A DNA stretch of 15,167 nucleotides from Armatimonadota bacterium. GTDB taxonomy: Bacteria; Armatimonadota; UBA5829. Below the pieces are notes generated by a model. The model searched no databases and was not told the origin of the DNA. It worked only from the letters and a program-made list of their open reading frames with translations. This document shows, piece by piece, positions 1 to 8,313 of this stretch (position 1 is the stretch's first letter; every line of letters starts with the position of its first letter). The stretch spans positions 1 through 15,167 of the forward strand of contig JAOAGX010000019.1 in assembly GCA_026415535.1 (NCBI GenBank), in the 5' to 3' direction. A program made the translations under genes and the position numbers.

Positions 1-2
1 AA

Positions 3-1220
3 GAATACATCGCGGGTCTTGATATCGGGACGACCAAGACCTGCTGCGTTCTTGCTGAGGTCGATCTTGATGCTCGCTTGGTAGACGTTATTGGGGTGGG
101 GCTTACTCCGTCGGACGGCCTCAAAAAAGGCGTAGTGGTAAATCTCGATGCTACCACGGAGGCGGTTCGTTCTGCAGTTGACAAGACCCAACGGATGGCA
201 GGCAGCATTGCGATCAGGTCAGTCGTAGTCGGGGTTACTGGCGAGCACATCTCATCGCTGAACAGCCGGGGAGTAGTTGCCATCACCAGTCCTGATCGCG
301 AGGTAACTCCGGCAGACGTGGAGCGCGTTATCGAGGCATCTAAAGTAATCGTCCTGCCGCCGGAGCGCGAGATTATCCACGCGATTCCTCGGGGCTTCAT
401 AGTTGACGGACAGGACGGCGTCAGGGATCCTGTGGGCATGTCGGGTACAAGACTTGAAGTCGAAACCCATATCGTTACTGGTTCAAGCGCATTTCTCGAC
501 AATGTTGTCAAGTGCGTTCACAGGGCCGGACTCTCGGTTGATGCGACGGTTCTCGAGCCTATCGCAACAAGCGAGGCAGTTGTCATGGATGCAGAGAAGG
601 ATCTTGGTGTGGCTCTTGTGGACATCGGCGGCGGCACGACAGACGTGGCGGTATTCGTCGGCGGGGAGATATTCTACACATCAGTGCTGCCAGTCGGAGG
701 GAACCACGTAACCAACGACATAGCGGTTGGACTTCGAGCTTCGCAGGAAGAGGCAGAGAGGACTAAGATTGCTTCTGGGGCGGCTTGCTTGGAGATGGTG
801 GGTGAGGACGAAACGTTCGAAATCACCAGTCTCGGAGCGGTAGCCCCGCGTGAGTTGCCTAGAGAGCTTCTGGTCAATATTACCGAGCCGCGAATGCAGG
901 AGATTCTCCAGATGGTGCGGTCGGAGATTGCGAAATCCGGATATATCGATATGTTACCTGCTGGTGCGGTTCTTACTGGTGGCGGGTCCCAAATGCCTGG
1001 TACTGTGGAGCTTGCCGAAAAGATTCTTGGCATGCCAGTAAGGCTCGGACTGCCTAGGGATGTCGGGGGACTGAGCGATACGGTAGCAAGCCCTGTTTTT
1101 TCCACTGCAGTTGGCCTTGTAATTTATGCCGCTAGGCATTATTCTGACTTGCGTGAGGAGGAGAAAACCGTTACACTAAAGCGAGGTGTCGCAAACTTCT
1201 TTAGACGACTGTTCGGTTAG
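3..1220 (+). CDS. ftsA: Cell division protein FtsA, 5' end cut off by window edge
   Basis: FtsA is the actin-like ATPase that anchors FtsZ filaments to the inner face of the cytoplasmic membrane. The reading frame is open from base 3, and the first visible residues (EYIAGLDIGTTKTCCVL) are the family's N-terminal phosphate-1 loop, so only a few residues and the start codon are missing. The TTG at 78 is internal and is not the start. Of about 405 visible residues, the 1C/SHS2-type region lies in the first half. The phosphate-2 motif VDIGGGTTD is at about 206-214, and the adenosine motif LTGGGSQMPG is near the C-terminal third. The tail KRGVANFFRRLFG is a basic amphipathic helix as expected for the membrane-targeting sequence. 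ftsZ follows on the same strand after a 244-bp spacer. The assignment is secure. Confidence 0.97.
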   Translation, partial: EYIAGLDIGTTKTCCVLAEVDLDARLVDVIGVGLTPSDGLKKGVVVNLDATTEAVRSAVDKTQRMAGSIAIRSVVVGVTGEHISSLNSRGVVAITSPDREVTPADVERVIEASKVIVLPPEREIIHAIPRGFIVDGQDGVRDPVGMSGTRLEVETHIVTGSSAFLDNVVKCVHRAGLSVDATVLEPIATSEAVVMDAEKDLGVALVDIGGGTTDVAVFVGGEIFYTSVLPVGGNHVTNDIAVGLRASQEEAERTKIASGAACLEMVGEDETFEITSLGAVAPRELPRELLVNITEPRMQEILQMVRSEIAKSGYIDMLPAGAVLTGGGSQMPGTVELAEKILGMPVRLGLPRDVGGLSDTVASPVFSTAVGLVIYAARHYSDLREEEKTVTLKRGVANFFRRLFG

Positions 1221-1282
1221 CTCATTTGGTTTAAGAAAAACTGGTCAACAGGACAGACTAGCATACCGTGCATAACTGTGTA

Positions 1283-1288
1283 TATAAT
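1283..1288 (+). promoter_or_regulatory. Candidate -10 element ahead of ftsZ
   Basis: A perfect TATAAT lies in the ftsA-ftsZ spacer, 176 nt before the ftsZ start. No recognisable -35 hexamer lies 16-18 nt upstream, so this is weak evidence for an ftsZ promoter. If used, the message would have a leader of about 170 nt containing the hairpin at 1336-1353 and the repeat at 1371-1397. Confidence 0.35.
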
Positions 1289-1335
1289 GTGCGTCTCTTG
1301 TCATCCTGAAAATCTATGCCTGAGAATTATTCACG

Positions 1336-1353
1336 TAGCTCTATTCGGAGCTA
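1336..1353 (+). other. Small hairpin in ftsA-ftsZ spacer
   Basis: TAGCTC (1336-1341) pairs perfectly with GAGCTA (1348-1353) around the loop TATTCG. The stem has only six base pairs and no T-tract follows, so it is not a convincing terminator. It could be a leader structure or a chance palindrome. Confidence 0.3.
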
Positions 1354-1370
1354 GGGATGCAGGATTGCCC

Positions 1371-1397
1371 GTCATTGTGAGGGCAGTGAATGATCCG
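1371..1397 (+). repeat. REP-like dispersed intergenic repeat, copy 1
   Basis: A 27-nt element beginning GTCATTGTGAGGGCAG matches the element at 14057-14083 at 21 of 27 positions without gaps. The form GTCATTCTGAGC...GAAGAATC resembles a short intergenic repeat I recall from many unrelated bacterial genomes; that comparison is from memory. It lies in the ftsA-ftsZ spacer, 67 nt before the ftsZ start. Confidence 0.6.
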
Positions 1398-1464
1398 TGC
1401 CCATACGGAGCACACGAATTTATCAGAGATCGGACTTCCTAAGCGATCAAAGGAGCTGTAAGAT

Positions 1465-2562
1465 ATGGCGAATGGTGAGGACGGCTGCTACGCAAAGATC
1501 AAGGTAGTTGGCGTCGGCGGGGGTGGTATGAACGCCGTCAATCGAATGATCGATTCGAACCTTTCCGGCGTCGATTTCGTAGTGATGAACACGGATGTCC
1601 AGGTGCTACAGCTTGCAAATGCTCCAAGCAAGCTCCAATTGGGTGCCAATCTGACCCGCGGGCTCGGTGCAGGCGGAAATCCGGAAGTAGGTCGAGAAGC
1701 GGCTGAGGAGAGTCGCCCCGAGATTCGTAGGCTCCTTGAGGGAGCCGACATGGTGTTCATAACCGCAGGCATGGGCGGAGGTACTGGCACTGGTGCCGCT
1801 CCAGTTGTTGCGGAAATGTCGAAGGAAATAGGCGCGCTGACCGTTGCCGTGGTTACTAAACCGTTCGCGTTCGAAGGACCACGCCGAGCAAGTGTTGCCG
1901 ATCAGGGAGTTATGCTATTGAGGGATGTGGTCGACACCCTTATCACTATTCCCAACGACCGTCTTTTGAGCGTTGTGGACAAGAAGGCCACTCTTGTTGA
2001 AGCGTTCAAGGTGGCGGACGACGTGGTCCGGCAGGGTGTTCAAGGGATATCGGATATCATTGCGATCCCAGGCATGATTAATGTGGACTTCGCTGATGTT
2101 AAGACCATTATGCAGAACCAGGGTACCGCACTAATGGGTATCGGAATTGCAAGTGGCGAACAGAAGGCGATTCACGCAGCCGAAGCCGCCTGCGCCAGTC
2201 CGCTACTTGAAACCACCATTGACGGAGCACGTGGTGTTCTACTCAACGTCACCGGTGGCCCCGATCTTACGCTGAGCGAGGTCTACGAAGCTGCGGATGT
2301 TGTTTACAAAGCTTGCGACTGCGAGAATGTTAACTTGATCTTCGGTGCGGTGATAGATGACATGATGGCCAATGAAGTCAAGATTACGGTTCTCGCTACG
2401 GGCTTCGATTCAGCGAGGTATCAAGCAACCGCCGTGCGGTCCACTGCCGCGGCCGCGAATGTTGAGGGTGCTCCAAGGCCAGCCCAAGCTTTTGAATCCA
2501 GGGACGAGATATTGATTCCCGAAGGCGAACTAGACATACCGGCTTTTCTGCGCAGGAGGTAG
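1465..2562 (+). CDS. ftsZ: Cell division GTPase FtsZ
   Basis: FtsZ is the tubulin-like GTPase that polymerises into the Z ring. The product is 365 aa, within the usual range. The N-terminal glycine-rich loop VGVGGGGMNAVNRM is at 15-28, LTRGLGAGGNPEVG is at 63-76, and the tubulin signature GGGTGTGAAP is at 104-113. The T7 loop that completes the neighbour's active site, NVDFADVKTIM, is at 206-216 with the expected acidic residues. After a short linker (about 320-350) the protein ends in DIPAFLRRR, the conserved C-terminal peptide that binds FtsA and other partners. The linker is unusually short. The ATG has an AAAGGAG Shine-Dalgarno at 1449-1455, 9 nt upstream, unlike several other genes here. 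A strong hairpin follows at 2611. Confidence 0.99.
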   Translation: MANGEDGCYAKIKVVGVGGGGMNAVNRMIDSNLSGVDFVVMNTDVQVLQLANAPSKLQLGANLTRGLGAGGNPEVGREAAEESRPEIRRLLEGADMVFITAGMGGGTGTGAAPVVAEMSKEIGALTVAVVTKPFAFEGPRRASVADQGVMLLRDVVDTLITIPNDRLLSVVDKKATLVEAFKVADDVVRQGVQGISDIIAIPGMINVDFADVKTIMQNQGTALMGIGIASGEQKAIHAAEAACASPLLETTIDGARGVLLNVTGGPDLTLSEVYEAADVVYKACDCENVNLIFGAVIDDMMANEVKITVLATGFDSARYQATAVRSTAAAANVEGAPRPAQAFESRDEILIPEGELDIPAFLRRR

Positions 2563-2610
2563 CGGTTCCTGATATTTTATCATCCTGGATATGCATTCAG
2601 AATGCGGGAT

Positions 2611-2642
2611 TGGTCCGGGATACGTAATCCCGGACCATCTTT
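2611..2642 (+). terminator. Probable intrinsic terminator after ftsZ
   Basis: A perfect 11-bp inverted repeat, TGGTCCGGGAT (2611-2621) and ATCCCGGACCA (2627-2637), encloses the 5-nt loop ACGTA and is followed by TCTTT. The stem is GC-rich, but the T-tract is short and interrupted. It lies 48 nt after the ftsZ stop and before the mscS-like gene, as expected for the end of the ftsA-ftsZ transcript. Confidence 0.65.
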
Positions 2643-2693
2643 GCGGTTGGCAAACATACGATCTTCTCGGATTTTTATCCACTACGTAACTAT

Positions 2694-3299
2694 TTGGGGA
2701 CGCGTTGCCCGAAAATCGCAGCGGGGGTAACGAGAGCCGTGTTACCCAGTATTCTAACCGTCCAATACTGGTCTCGTTTTTGGACGGAACACGCGGAAGA
2801 AGTAATCGGAGCGGCTGTGAGGATAATAGTTATCCTCGTGGCCTACGTTGTTGTTCGGTCGATTGCTCTGAAGATACTGAGGCGGTTCGGCCAGTCACTA
2901 TTGGCCAAGGTGGGCAAGGAATTGCTCCAGGCTCGCGAAGCCAGGGTTCGATCGGTCCAAACCGTTATTGGTAGCGCAATATCTTTTATCCTCGGATTCG
3001 TGGCGGCGATCATGATCTGTCAGGCCGTTGGGATCAACGTTGTTCCACTACTTACTACGGCCGGTGTTGCGGGATTGGCAATCGGATTTGGCGCACAGAA
3101 ACTCGTTCGAGACTGGATATCTGGTATCTTCATTCTCATAGAGGATCAGTATGGGGTTGGCGATACAGTGACCATAGGGGCTGTTACAGGTCGAGTCGAA
3201 GAAGTAGGTTTGCGTATCACTCGAATCCGCGGCGACAACGGAGCTTTGTACATCATTCCTAATGGTGACATAGCCCAGGTTTGTAATCAATCGCGGTAG
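2694..3299 (+). CDS. Short MscS-family mechanosensitive channel, lacking the C-terminal domain
   Basis: Small-conductance mechanosensitive channels open under membrane tension and release solutes on osmotic downshock. The 201-aa product has hydrophobic segments at about 37-57 and 92-110. The pore-lining TM3 follows, with GVAGLAIGFGAQKLVRDWISG at about 124-144, a hallmark of the family. The beta-domain GVGDTVTIGAVTGRVEEV comes next. The protein ends at IPNGDIAQVCNQSR, just where MscS proteins normally continue into the alpha/beta C-terminal domain. No frame downstream restores it, and the stop lies only 15 nt from the convergent pcrA stop. The TTG start has no Shine-Dalgarno. A GTG at 2739, before the first hydrophobic segment, is an equally plausible start. 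Family certain; start uncertain. Confidence 0.85.
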   Translation: MGTRCPKIAAGVTRAVLPSILTVQYWSRFWTEHAEEVIGAAVRIIVILVAYVVVRSIALKILRRFGQSLLAKVGKELLQAREARVRSVQTVIGSAISFILGFVAAIMICQAVGINVVPLLTTAGVAGLAIGFGAQKLVRDWISGIFILIEDQYGVGDTVTIGAVTGRVEEVGLRITRIRGDNGALYIIPNGDIAQVCNQSR

Positions 3300-3314
3300 T
3301 ATTGCCCTATGTGT

Positions 3315-5513
3315 TCAGAGCCTCTTTAGATTTGCCTTACTTACCGCGAGTGTTTTGACTGCTCCACTTTCGAAGGCAACGGTTACCAGCTCATCTTCGC
3401 CCGATCCGGTAGAGTTTAGGACGATGCCTCTTCCGAAAAAGTCGTGCTCAACGCGAGTTGCCGGTCGAAATGTGGCAGTGTTGGGAGTGCGGCGAGGCGT
3501 GAAGTCTCGTTTCCAAGTGGTGTCGACTGCGCGACGACGTTCCGAAAATCCTTGTTCAAAAAGATCGGTCGGAATGTCTCGGAGGAATCTAGACACTTCG
3601 TTTAGTTGCGTTGATCCCATCAGCGACCTTTTGTAAGCGTGCGAGAAAACCAGTTCTTCTTTGGCCCTGGTCATTCCGACGTAACACAGCCGGCGTTCTT
3701 CTTCCATTTCATCGCGGTCGTTGTGCGATCGTCTGTGAGGAAGAAGCCCTTCTTCCATACCCGCGATATATACAACGGGAAACTCAAGCCCTTTTGCGGA
3801 ATGCAGTGTCATTAGCGTGGCCGCATCTCCGGAGGGATCGTAGGTGTCAATGTCCGATATCAACGCAACGTTTTCTAGAAATGCCCCGAGGCTGCGATCT
3901 TCGCTCGTTTGCTCGAACTGTTCTGTGACTGTTAAAAGCTCCCTGATATTTTCCATCCTTGATTCCGCTTCGGCCGTGTGCTCCTCCCGGAGGGCGTCAT
4001 AGTAACCAGACACACTCAGCGCTTCATTCGTAAGTTGGGGGACTGATACCTGTGAACTCAGCTCGTGCAGGTGGTCGATTATTGCGGCGAACTTACTCAT
4101 GGCTTCTTTGGCCCGCTTGGATATGTCCGGCGCCTCGTCTAGCTTGTGCAGCGCTTCGTAGAGGCTGATACCTCTACTTGTCGCAAATTCTTCCAGCCTT
4201 GTTAGTGAGGTTGCTCCGATTCCTCGTGGCGGTACGTTGATCACGCGGCGCAGACTCACGCTTTCCAGAGGGTTTGCCGCGAGTCGCAAGTATGCGATTG
4301 CGTCCTTGATTTCCTTGCGTTCATAAAATCGCATTGCGCCGACCAGTCTATGCGGAATTCGTTGTCGAACAAACGTTTCCTCAAGCACGCGCGACTGGGC
4401 ATTTATTCGGTAGAGAACGGCTATGTCTCTGTATCTGCGGCCAGACCGCACTTTTTCTCGGATCGATGTCACGATCCTCTCGGCCTCGTCAATCTCATTC
4501 CCGGCTTCGATGATTTGAATGTTGCAACCCTCTTCGTTCTCTGTCCAAAGCTTTTTCTGTGCGCGCCCCCGGTTTTGCGCGACTACGTGGTGAGCCGCTT
4601 CAAGTATCTTCTTGGTGGATCGATAGTTCCGTTCGAGCTTATATACGGTAGCGTCCGGGTAGTCAGACTCAAATTGCAGTATGATGTTTACATCAGCCCC
4701 ACGCCATCGGTAAATCGATTGGTCGTCATCGCCCACGCAGAAAATGTTTCGGTGCTTCGCGCCCAATATGCGCACTAGCATATACTGTGCGTAGTTAATA
4801 TCCTGATACTCGTCGACAAGAATGTATCTAAACCTCTCCTGATAATGCTCCTGTGCCGAGACGGCAGAGCAGTGTTCGCGTCGCGGCGGCTCTGTATTAG
4901 CTTTGCCCTCTTTGAGGAGTTTTACTCCAAACATGACAAGATCGTCGAAATCGAGCGCGCGGTTTTCTCTGAGCTTCTGCTGATAAACCGGATAGACTTT
5001 GTTTGCAATAGCTTCGGCTTCGCCGTTGAAATGCCGGCCGAATTCGTGCGGCTCGACGAGTCTCTCCTTGGCTCGCGAAATGAGGTCGAGTATTGCCCGT
5101 GGATGAAATCGCTTTTGGTCTAAGCGGAGTTGTTCCATAGATTCACGAACAAGAGATATCTGGTCACTCTCATCGAATATAGTAAAATTGCGATCTATGC
5201 CGATCTCGTGACCTCTTTCGCGCAGCATTCTTGCACAAGTTCCGTGAAACGTCCCGGCCCAGAGCCCGCTGGTTTGCTCGCCCAACAACTCAGTAATCCG
5301 TTCCTTCATTTCGTTTGCGGCCTTATTGGTAAAAGTAACCGCGAGTATGTTATATGGCCTGACACCTTTTTCTTTGATGAGGTAAGCGATTCGATACGTC
5401 AACACGCGCGTCTTTCCGCTGCCTGCACCCGCGAAAACGAGCACCGGCCCCTCCGTGTGGAGTACTGCTGCTTGTTGTTGTTCGTTAAGGTCCTCTAGAA
5501 TGCGGTCATTCAT
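3315..5513 (-). CDS. pcrA: ATP-dependent DNA helicase PcrA/UvrD (superfamily 1A)
   Basis: This 3'-5' DNA helicase acts in repair, rolling-circle replication and clearing RecA filaments or stalled polymerase. The 732-aa product matches the usual length. LNEQQQAAV at 9-17 is the Q motif, AGAGSGKT at 28-35 is Walker A, and FTNKAANEM at 61-69 is motif Ia. LVDEYQDIN at 232-240 is Walker B, and DDDQSIYRWRGA at 262-273 is motif III. Motif IV LERNYRST is at 293-300. Motif V (TLHSAKGLEFPVV) and motif VI (CYVGMTRAKEE) lie in the C-terminal part. The last 45 residues (HDFFGRGIVL...) resemble the PcrA Tudor-like tail that contacts RNA polymerase. A short extra loop, at about 203-221, precedes Walker B. 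The ATG has no Shine-Dalgarno but a perfect -10 box 8 nt upstream, and an in-frame stop rules out an earlier start. Confidence 0.96.
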   Translation of the reverse strand: MNDRILEDLNEQQQAAVLHTEGPVLVFAGAGSGKTRVLTYRIAYLIKEKGVRPYNILAVTFTNKAANEMKERITELLGEQTSGLWAGTFHGTCARMLRERGHEIGIDRNFTIFDESDQISLVRESMEQLRLDQKRFHPRAILDLISRAKERLVEPHEFGRHFNGEAEAIANKVYPVYQQKLRENRALDFDDLVMFGVKLLKEGKANTEPPRREHCSAVSAQEHYQERFRYILVDEYQDINYAQYMLVRILGAKHRNIFCVGDDDQSIYRWRGADVNIILQFESDYPDATVYKLERNYRSTKKILEAAHHVVAQNRGRAQKKLWTENEEGCNIQIIEAGNEIDEAERIVTSIREKVRSGRRYRDIAVLYRINAQSRVLEETFVRQRIPHRLVGAMRFYERKEIKDAIAYLRLAANPLESVSLRRVINVPPRGIGATSLTRLEEFATSRGISLYEALHKLDEAPDISKRAKEAMSKFAAIIDHLHELSSQVSVPQLTNEALSVSGYYDALREEHTAEAESRMENIRELLTVTEQFEQTSEDRSLGAFLENVALISDIDTYDPSGDAATLMTLHSAKGLEFPVVYIAGMEEGLLPHRRSHNDRDEMEEERRLCYVGMTRAKEELVFSHAYKRSLMGSTQLNEVSRFLRDIPTDLFEQGFSERRRAVDTTWKRDFTPRRTPNTATFRPATRVEHDFFGRGIVLNSTGSGEDELVTVAFESGAVKTLAVSKANLKRL

Positions 5514-5521
5514 ACGGCTAC

Positions 5522-5527
5522 ATTATA
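5522..5527 (-). promoter_or_regulatory. -10 element of pcrA, suggesting a leaderless transcript
   Basis: On the minus strand TATAAT is followed by only 8 nt (GTAGCCGT) and then the pcrA ATG at 5513. Transcription starting the usual 7 nt or so after the hexamer would begin within about 2 nt of the ATG. No Shine-Dalgarno is present, and an in-frame TAA overlaps the hexamer. No good -35 box is visible. Confidence 0.6.
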
Positions 5528-5661
5528 GCGGATTGGGAGAATAAGTTGCGGGCTGGGTATTAGGCTATTTCAATGCTCTTGTTTTGGCGATTATCCTGCT
5601 TGGTTGAAGAGAGTCTAATAGTCAAAACGAGGGCTTTGTGTTTCATAGGAATGGGTCAGAT

Positions 5662-6579
5662 CTACCCAATAATCATCAACACCGCCGGTATCCATACTAC
5701 GCTTGCCAGTGTCAGCACGAATATTACGGCTGCTGCGAAGGCACCGTTGGCTCCATATCGCGAGGCGATAATGCCGGAGAATACTGCCGAGGGCATTGCC
5801 ATCTCCAGAACTGCTACCTTCTGCACCGTTCCAGTTACGTCGATAAGCCGCAGTGCTAGGAGCATCAGAGCCGGCATTAATACCATCTTGAGTGCGAATG
5901 CAACCGCGATGGCTGCCGGGTAGGCCTTTACGGATCCGACGCTCAGGCTTAGGCCGATCGAGATCATAGCCAGGGGAACGGTTCCGCCGGCAAGGTAGCT
6001 GATAGAATTCATCAGAAGTGGTGGCAGGTCGACGTCCTTTAATGCAAGTGCAAGCACCGTCGCGGGAAAGAGCGGAGTCCGGAAGAACTCTATGACGTTC
6101 GACCAATCGGACTTTGTTCCTGCGAAGCTTGCGGCGATGGTTACGCCCAAAGTCGTGATTACGATTCGCATGCAAAACTGATCCATCATTACTGCTGTGA
6201 GCATAGCATGTTTGCTGCCGGGGAAAGCCGCGCCTACAACTGGATATCCCAGGTAGCCAGTGTTTCCAAATGCTGAGACAATCATCAAAGCGCCAGTGGT
6301 TCTTCGGTCAAGTCTGAGCAGTTTGGCCGCCCCGTAAGCCGCACACATGATTGCTATTTGTAGTACGATTCCCACTGCTGGTGCTTTGATCATTGATGTG
6401 ACTAACGGCTTATTGTGAGCAGCAACGAAGATATATGCGGGTAGTGTCAGGTTGATAAGTATTGAGTTAACGACTGCTGTGTCGTCGGCCTTGAGCGCTC
6501 CGAAGCGTTTTGCTGCATATCCAACTAGAAGCAGCAGGAAAATTGATACAACCGTCGTGAGTGTAACCGTAGCTTCCAC
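5662..6579 (-). CDS. AEC-family (auxin efflux carrier type) membrane permease
   Basis: The 305-aa, highly hydrophobic product has about ten membrane segments and belongs to the auxin efflux carrier/bile-acid permease superfamily. In bacteria its members move organic anions such as malonate or malate, and the substrate cannot be read from sequence. Typical features are the N-terminal LLLVGYAAKRFG, the segment ILINLTLPAYIF, and the helix-break motif FGNTGYLGYPV at about 104-114. The C-terminal half has the family's second hydrophobic bundle, with MPSAVFSGIIASRYG. The GTG start lies 2 nt after the pyrG stop (TAA-AA-GTG) with no Shine-Dalgarno, so it is probably translated by coupling to pyrG. 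No terminator is visible in the 148-bp gap after it. Confidence 0.88.
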   Translation of the reverse strand: MEATVTLTTVVSIFLLLLVGYAAKRFGALKADDTAVVNSILINLTLPAYIFVAAHNKPLVTSMIKAPAVGIVLQIAIMCAAYGAAKLLRLDRRTTGALMIVSAFGNTGYLGYPVVGAAFPGSKHAMLTAVMMDQFCMRIVITTLGVTIAASFAGTKSDWSNVIEFFRTPLFPATVLALALKDVDLPPLLMNSISYLAGGTVPLAMISIGLSLSVGSVKAYPAAIAVAFALKMVLMPALMLLALRLIDVTGTVQKVAVLEMAMPSAVFSGIIASRYGANGAFAAAVIFVLTLASVVWIPAVLMIIG

Positions 6580-6581
6580 TT

Positions 6582-8222
6582 TTAGTTTGCCGTGACGGTT
6601 GTCTGACAGGCCGACTTCTTTGCTCTGTATGTGAGTGCCGCTTCTACGAGTCCCTTAAACACAGGGTGCGCGCGGTTCGGCCTAGACCTAAACTCTGGAT
6701 GAAATTGAGTTGCTATGAAGAACGGGTGGTCCTTGAGTTCTACTATTTCCACCAACCGGTAATCCGGTGAAACCCCTGAGCAAATCAAGCCACCACGCTC
6801 AAGCTTGGCGCGGTAAGCGTTGTTGACTTCGAACCGATGACGGTGACGTTCGTAGACCAGATCCGTTCCATACAACCGTGAAGCTAGTGTGCCGTCAATC
6901 AGTTGGCAGGGGTAGAGTCCCAGGCGCATCGTGGCTCCTTTGTCCTCGACGCCTTCCTGCTCGGGAAGCAGGTGTATGACCGGATCGGGTGTGTGCGGGT
7001 CGACCTCCTCGGTATTTGCGTTCGGAAGGCCGCAAACATTCCTCGCCACTTCGATTACAGCCCAGTGCAGCCCAAAACATATACCCAGAAATGGAACTTT
7101 GTTCTCGCGAGCATATTTGATTGCGGCAACCTTGCCTTCTACACCACGAGCGCCGAATCCGCCGGCTACTATAATCGCGTCGGCATCCCCAATGTTCTGA
7201 GCTACGTTTTCGTCACTTAACTCTTCTGAATCGACCCAGCGAATCTGTACGCCCGTGTTGTTAGCGATGCCGCCGTGTCGCACTGCTTCACCGAGGCTGA
7301 TGTACGCGTCACCATTCTCAGTGTACTTACCCACTATTGCTACAAGCGCAGTGTACTTGGGATTCTTAAACGTGTTGACAATCTGTTGCCACTCGCTTAG
7401 GTCGGGTGGCCCGTTCTTGATACCAAACTTTTGCAGCACCAGCTCTGATAATCCGTCCTCTTCGAACTTGAGAGGTATTTCGTAGATTGTGTCGGCATCT
7501 CGAGCCTCGATAACGGCTTCCAGCTCGACATCGCAGAATAGCGATATCTTATCCTTCATTTCCTGGCTCATCTTACTCTTAGTTCGGCAAATAAGCACAT
7601 CTGGCTGGATTCCGATTTCGCGGAGCTTTATGACGGAATGCTGTGTCGGTTTAGTCTTGAGTTCTTCCCAAGGACCTACTGAGGGAATGAGCGTCACATG
7701 CACATACATCACATTCTGTGCACCGGCGTCCTTTTTGAATTGTCTTATTGCCTCAAGGAACGGTAATCCCTCGATATCGCCTACAGTGCCCCCGATCTCC
7801 ACAATAGCAATATCCGCACCGGTCTGTTCCGCATTTTGTTTGATACGACTTTTAATCTCGTCAGTGATGTGGGGGATTACTTGTACGGTGCTGCCAAGGT
7901 ACTCGCCGCGGCGTTCCTTGCGTATGACGGCGTCATAGATGCGGCCTGTGGTGACGTTTGCAAGTTGGGTGAGGTTTTCATCGACGAACCGCTCGTAGTG
8001 TCCTAGATCAAGATCGGTTTCAGCGCCATCGTCAGTCACGAACACTTCGCCGTGCTGATAGGGATTCATAGTGCCGGCGTCGACGTTGATGTAGGGGTCT
8101 AATTTCTGAACAGTCACCTTGAAGCCGCGGTTCTTGAGCAGTCGCCCAAGTGATGCCGTCGTGATCCCTTTGCCTACTGAAGATACTACCCCGCCTGTTA
8201 CAAAAATGTATTTTGTATCCAT
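6582..8222 (-). CDS. pyrG: CTP synthase (glutamine-hydrolysing)
   Basis: This enzyme converts UTP to CTP using ATP and ammonia from glutamine, the last step of pyrimidine nucleotide synthesis. The 546-aa product has the usual length and two-domain layout. The synthetase domain starts FVTGGVVSSVGKGI (7-20) with the P-loop, then KLDPYINVDAGTMNP (40-54), VEIGGTVGDIE (141-151) and KTKPTQHSV (189-197). The class I glutaminase domain (about 290-535) has nucleophile C382 in GICFGLHW, plus H508 and E510 in QFHPEF. The elbow normally reads GICLGMQ, so the Gln-to-His change at 386 is unusual. The ATG has an AGGGGG Shine-Dalgarno 8 nt upstream. It is the third gene of the HAD-thiD-pyrG-permease series, 91 bp after thiD. 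Confidence 0.98.
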   Translation of the reverse strand: MDTKYIFVTGGVVSSVGKGITTASLGRLLKNRGFKVTVQKLDPYINVDAGTMNPYQHGEVFVTDDGAETDLDLGHYERFVDENLTQLANVTTGRIYDAVIRKERRGEYLGSTVQVIPHITDEIKSRIKQNAEQTGADIAIVEIGGTVGDIEGLPFLEAIRQFKKDAGAQNVMYVHVTLIPSVGPWEELKTKPTQHSVIKLREIGIQPDVLICRTKSKMSQEMKDKISLFCDVELEAVIEARDADTIYEIPLKFEEDGLSELVLQKFGIKNGPPDLSEWQQIVNTFKNPKYTALVAIVGKYTENGDAYISLGEAVRHGGIANNTGVQIRWVDSEELSDENVAQNIGDADAIIVAGGFGARGVEGKVAAIKYARENKVPFLGICFGLHWAVIEVARNVCGLPNANTEEVDPHTPDPVIHLLPEQEGVEDKGATMRLGLYPCQLIDGTLASRLYGTDLVYERHRHRFEVNNAYRAKLERGGLICSGVSPDYRLVEIVELKDHPFFIATQFHPEFRSRPNRAHPVFKGLVEAALTYRAKKSACQTTVTAN

Positions 8223-8313
8223 AGTTAGTGCCCCCTACAATCACCAATCGAGATAGGTTTGGATCGTTCTAGATGTTTGTCTAGGACGCGAGCCCTCGGA
8301 CATTCGTCCAGTA

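Noticed and set aside
3300..3400. Possible frameshift restoring the MscS C-terminal domain
   Set aside because: I read all three forward frames past the stop; none shows the expected continuation, and the DNA there encodes the conserved PcrA tail on the other strand.
5514..5661. Short minus-strand open frame (about 28 codons) in the permease-pcrA gap
   Set aside because: Composition is unremarkable, it has no Shine-Dalgarno and no recognisable domain; such a frame is expected by chance.
8223..8313. Riboswitch (TPP or pyrimidine type) or attenuator between thiD and pyrG
   Set aside because: Only a 4-bp GGAC/GTCC stem and a TCTAGA-type palindrome are visible; no TPP-box motif and no terminator structure.
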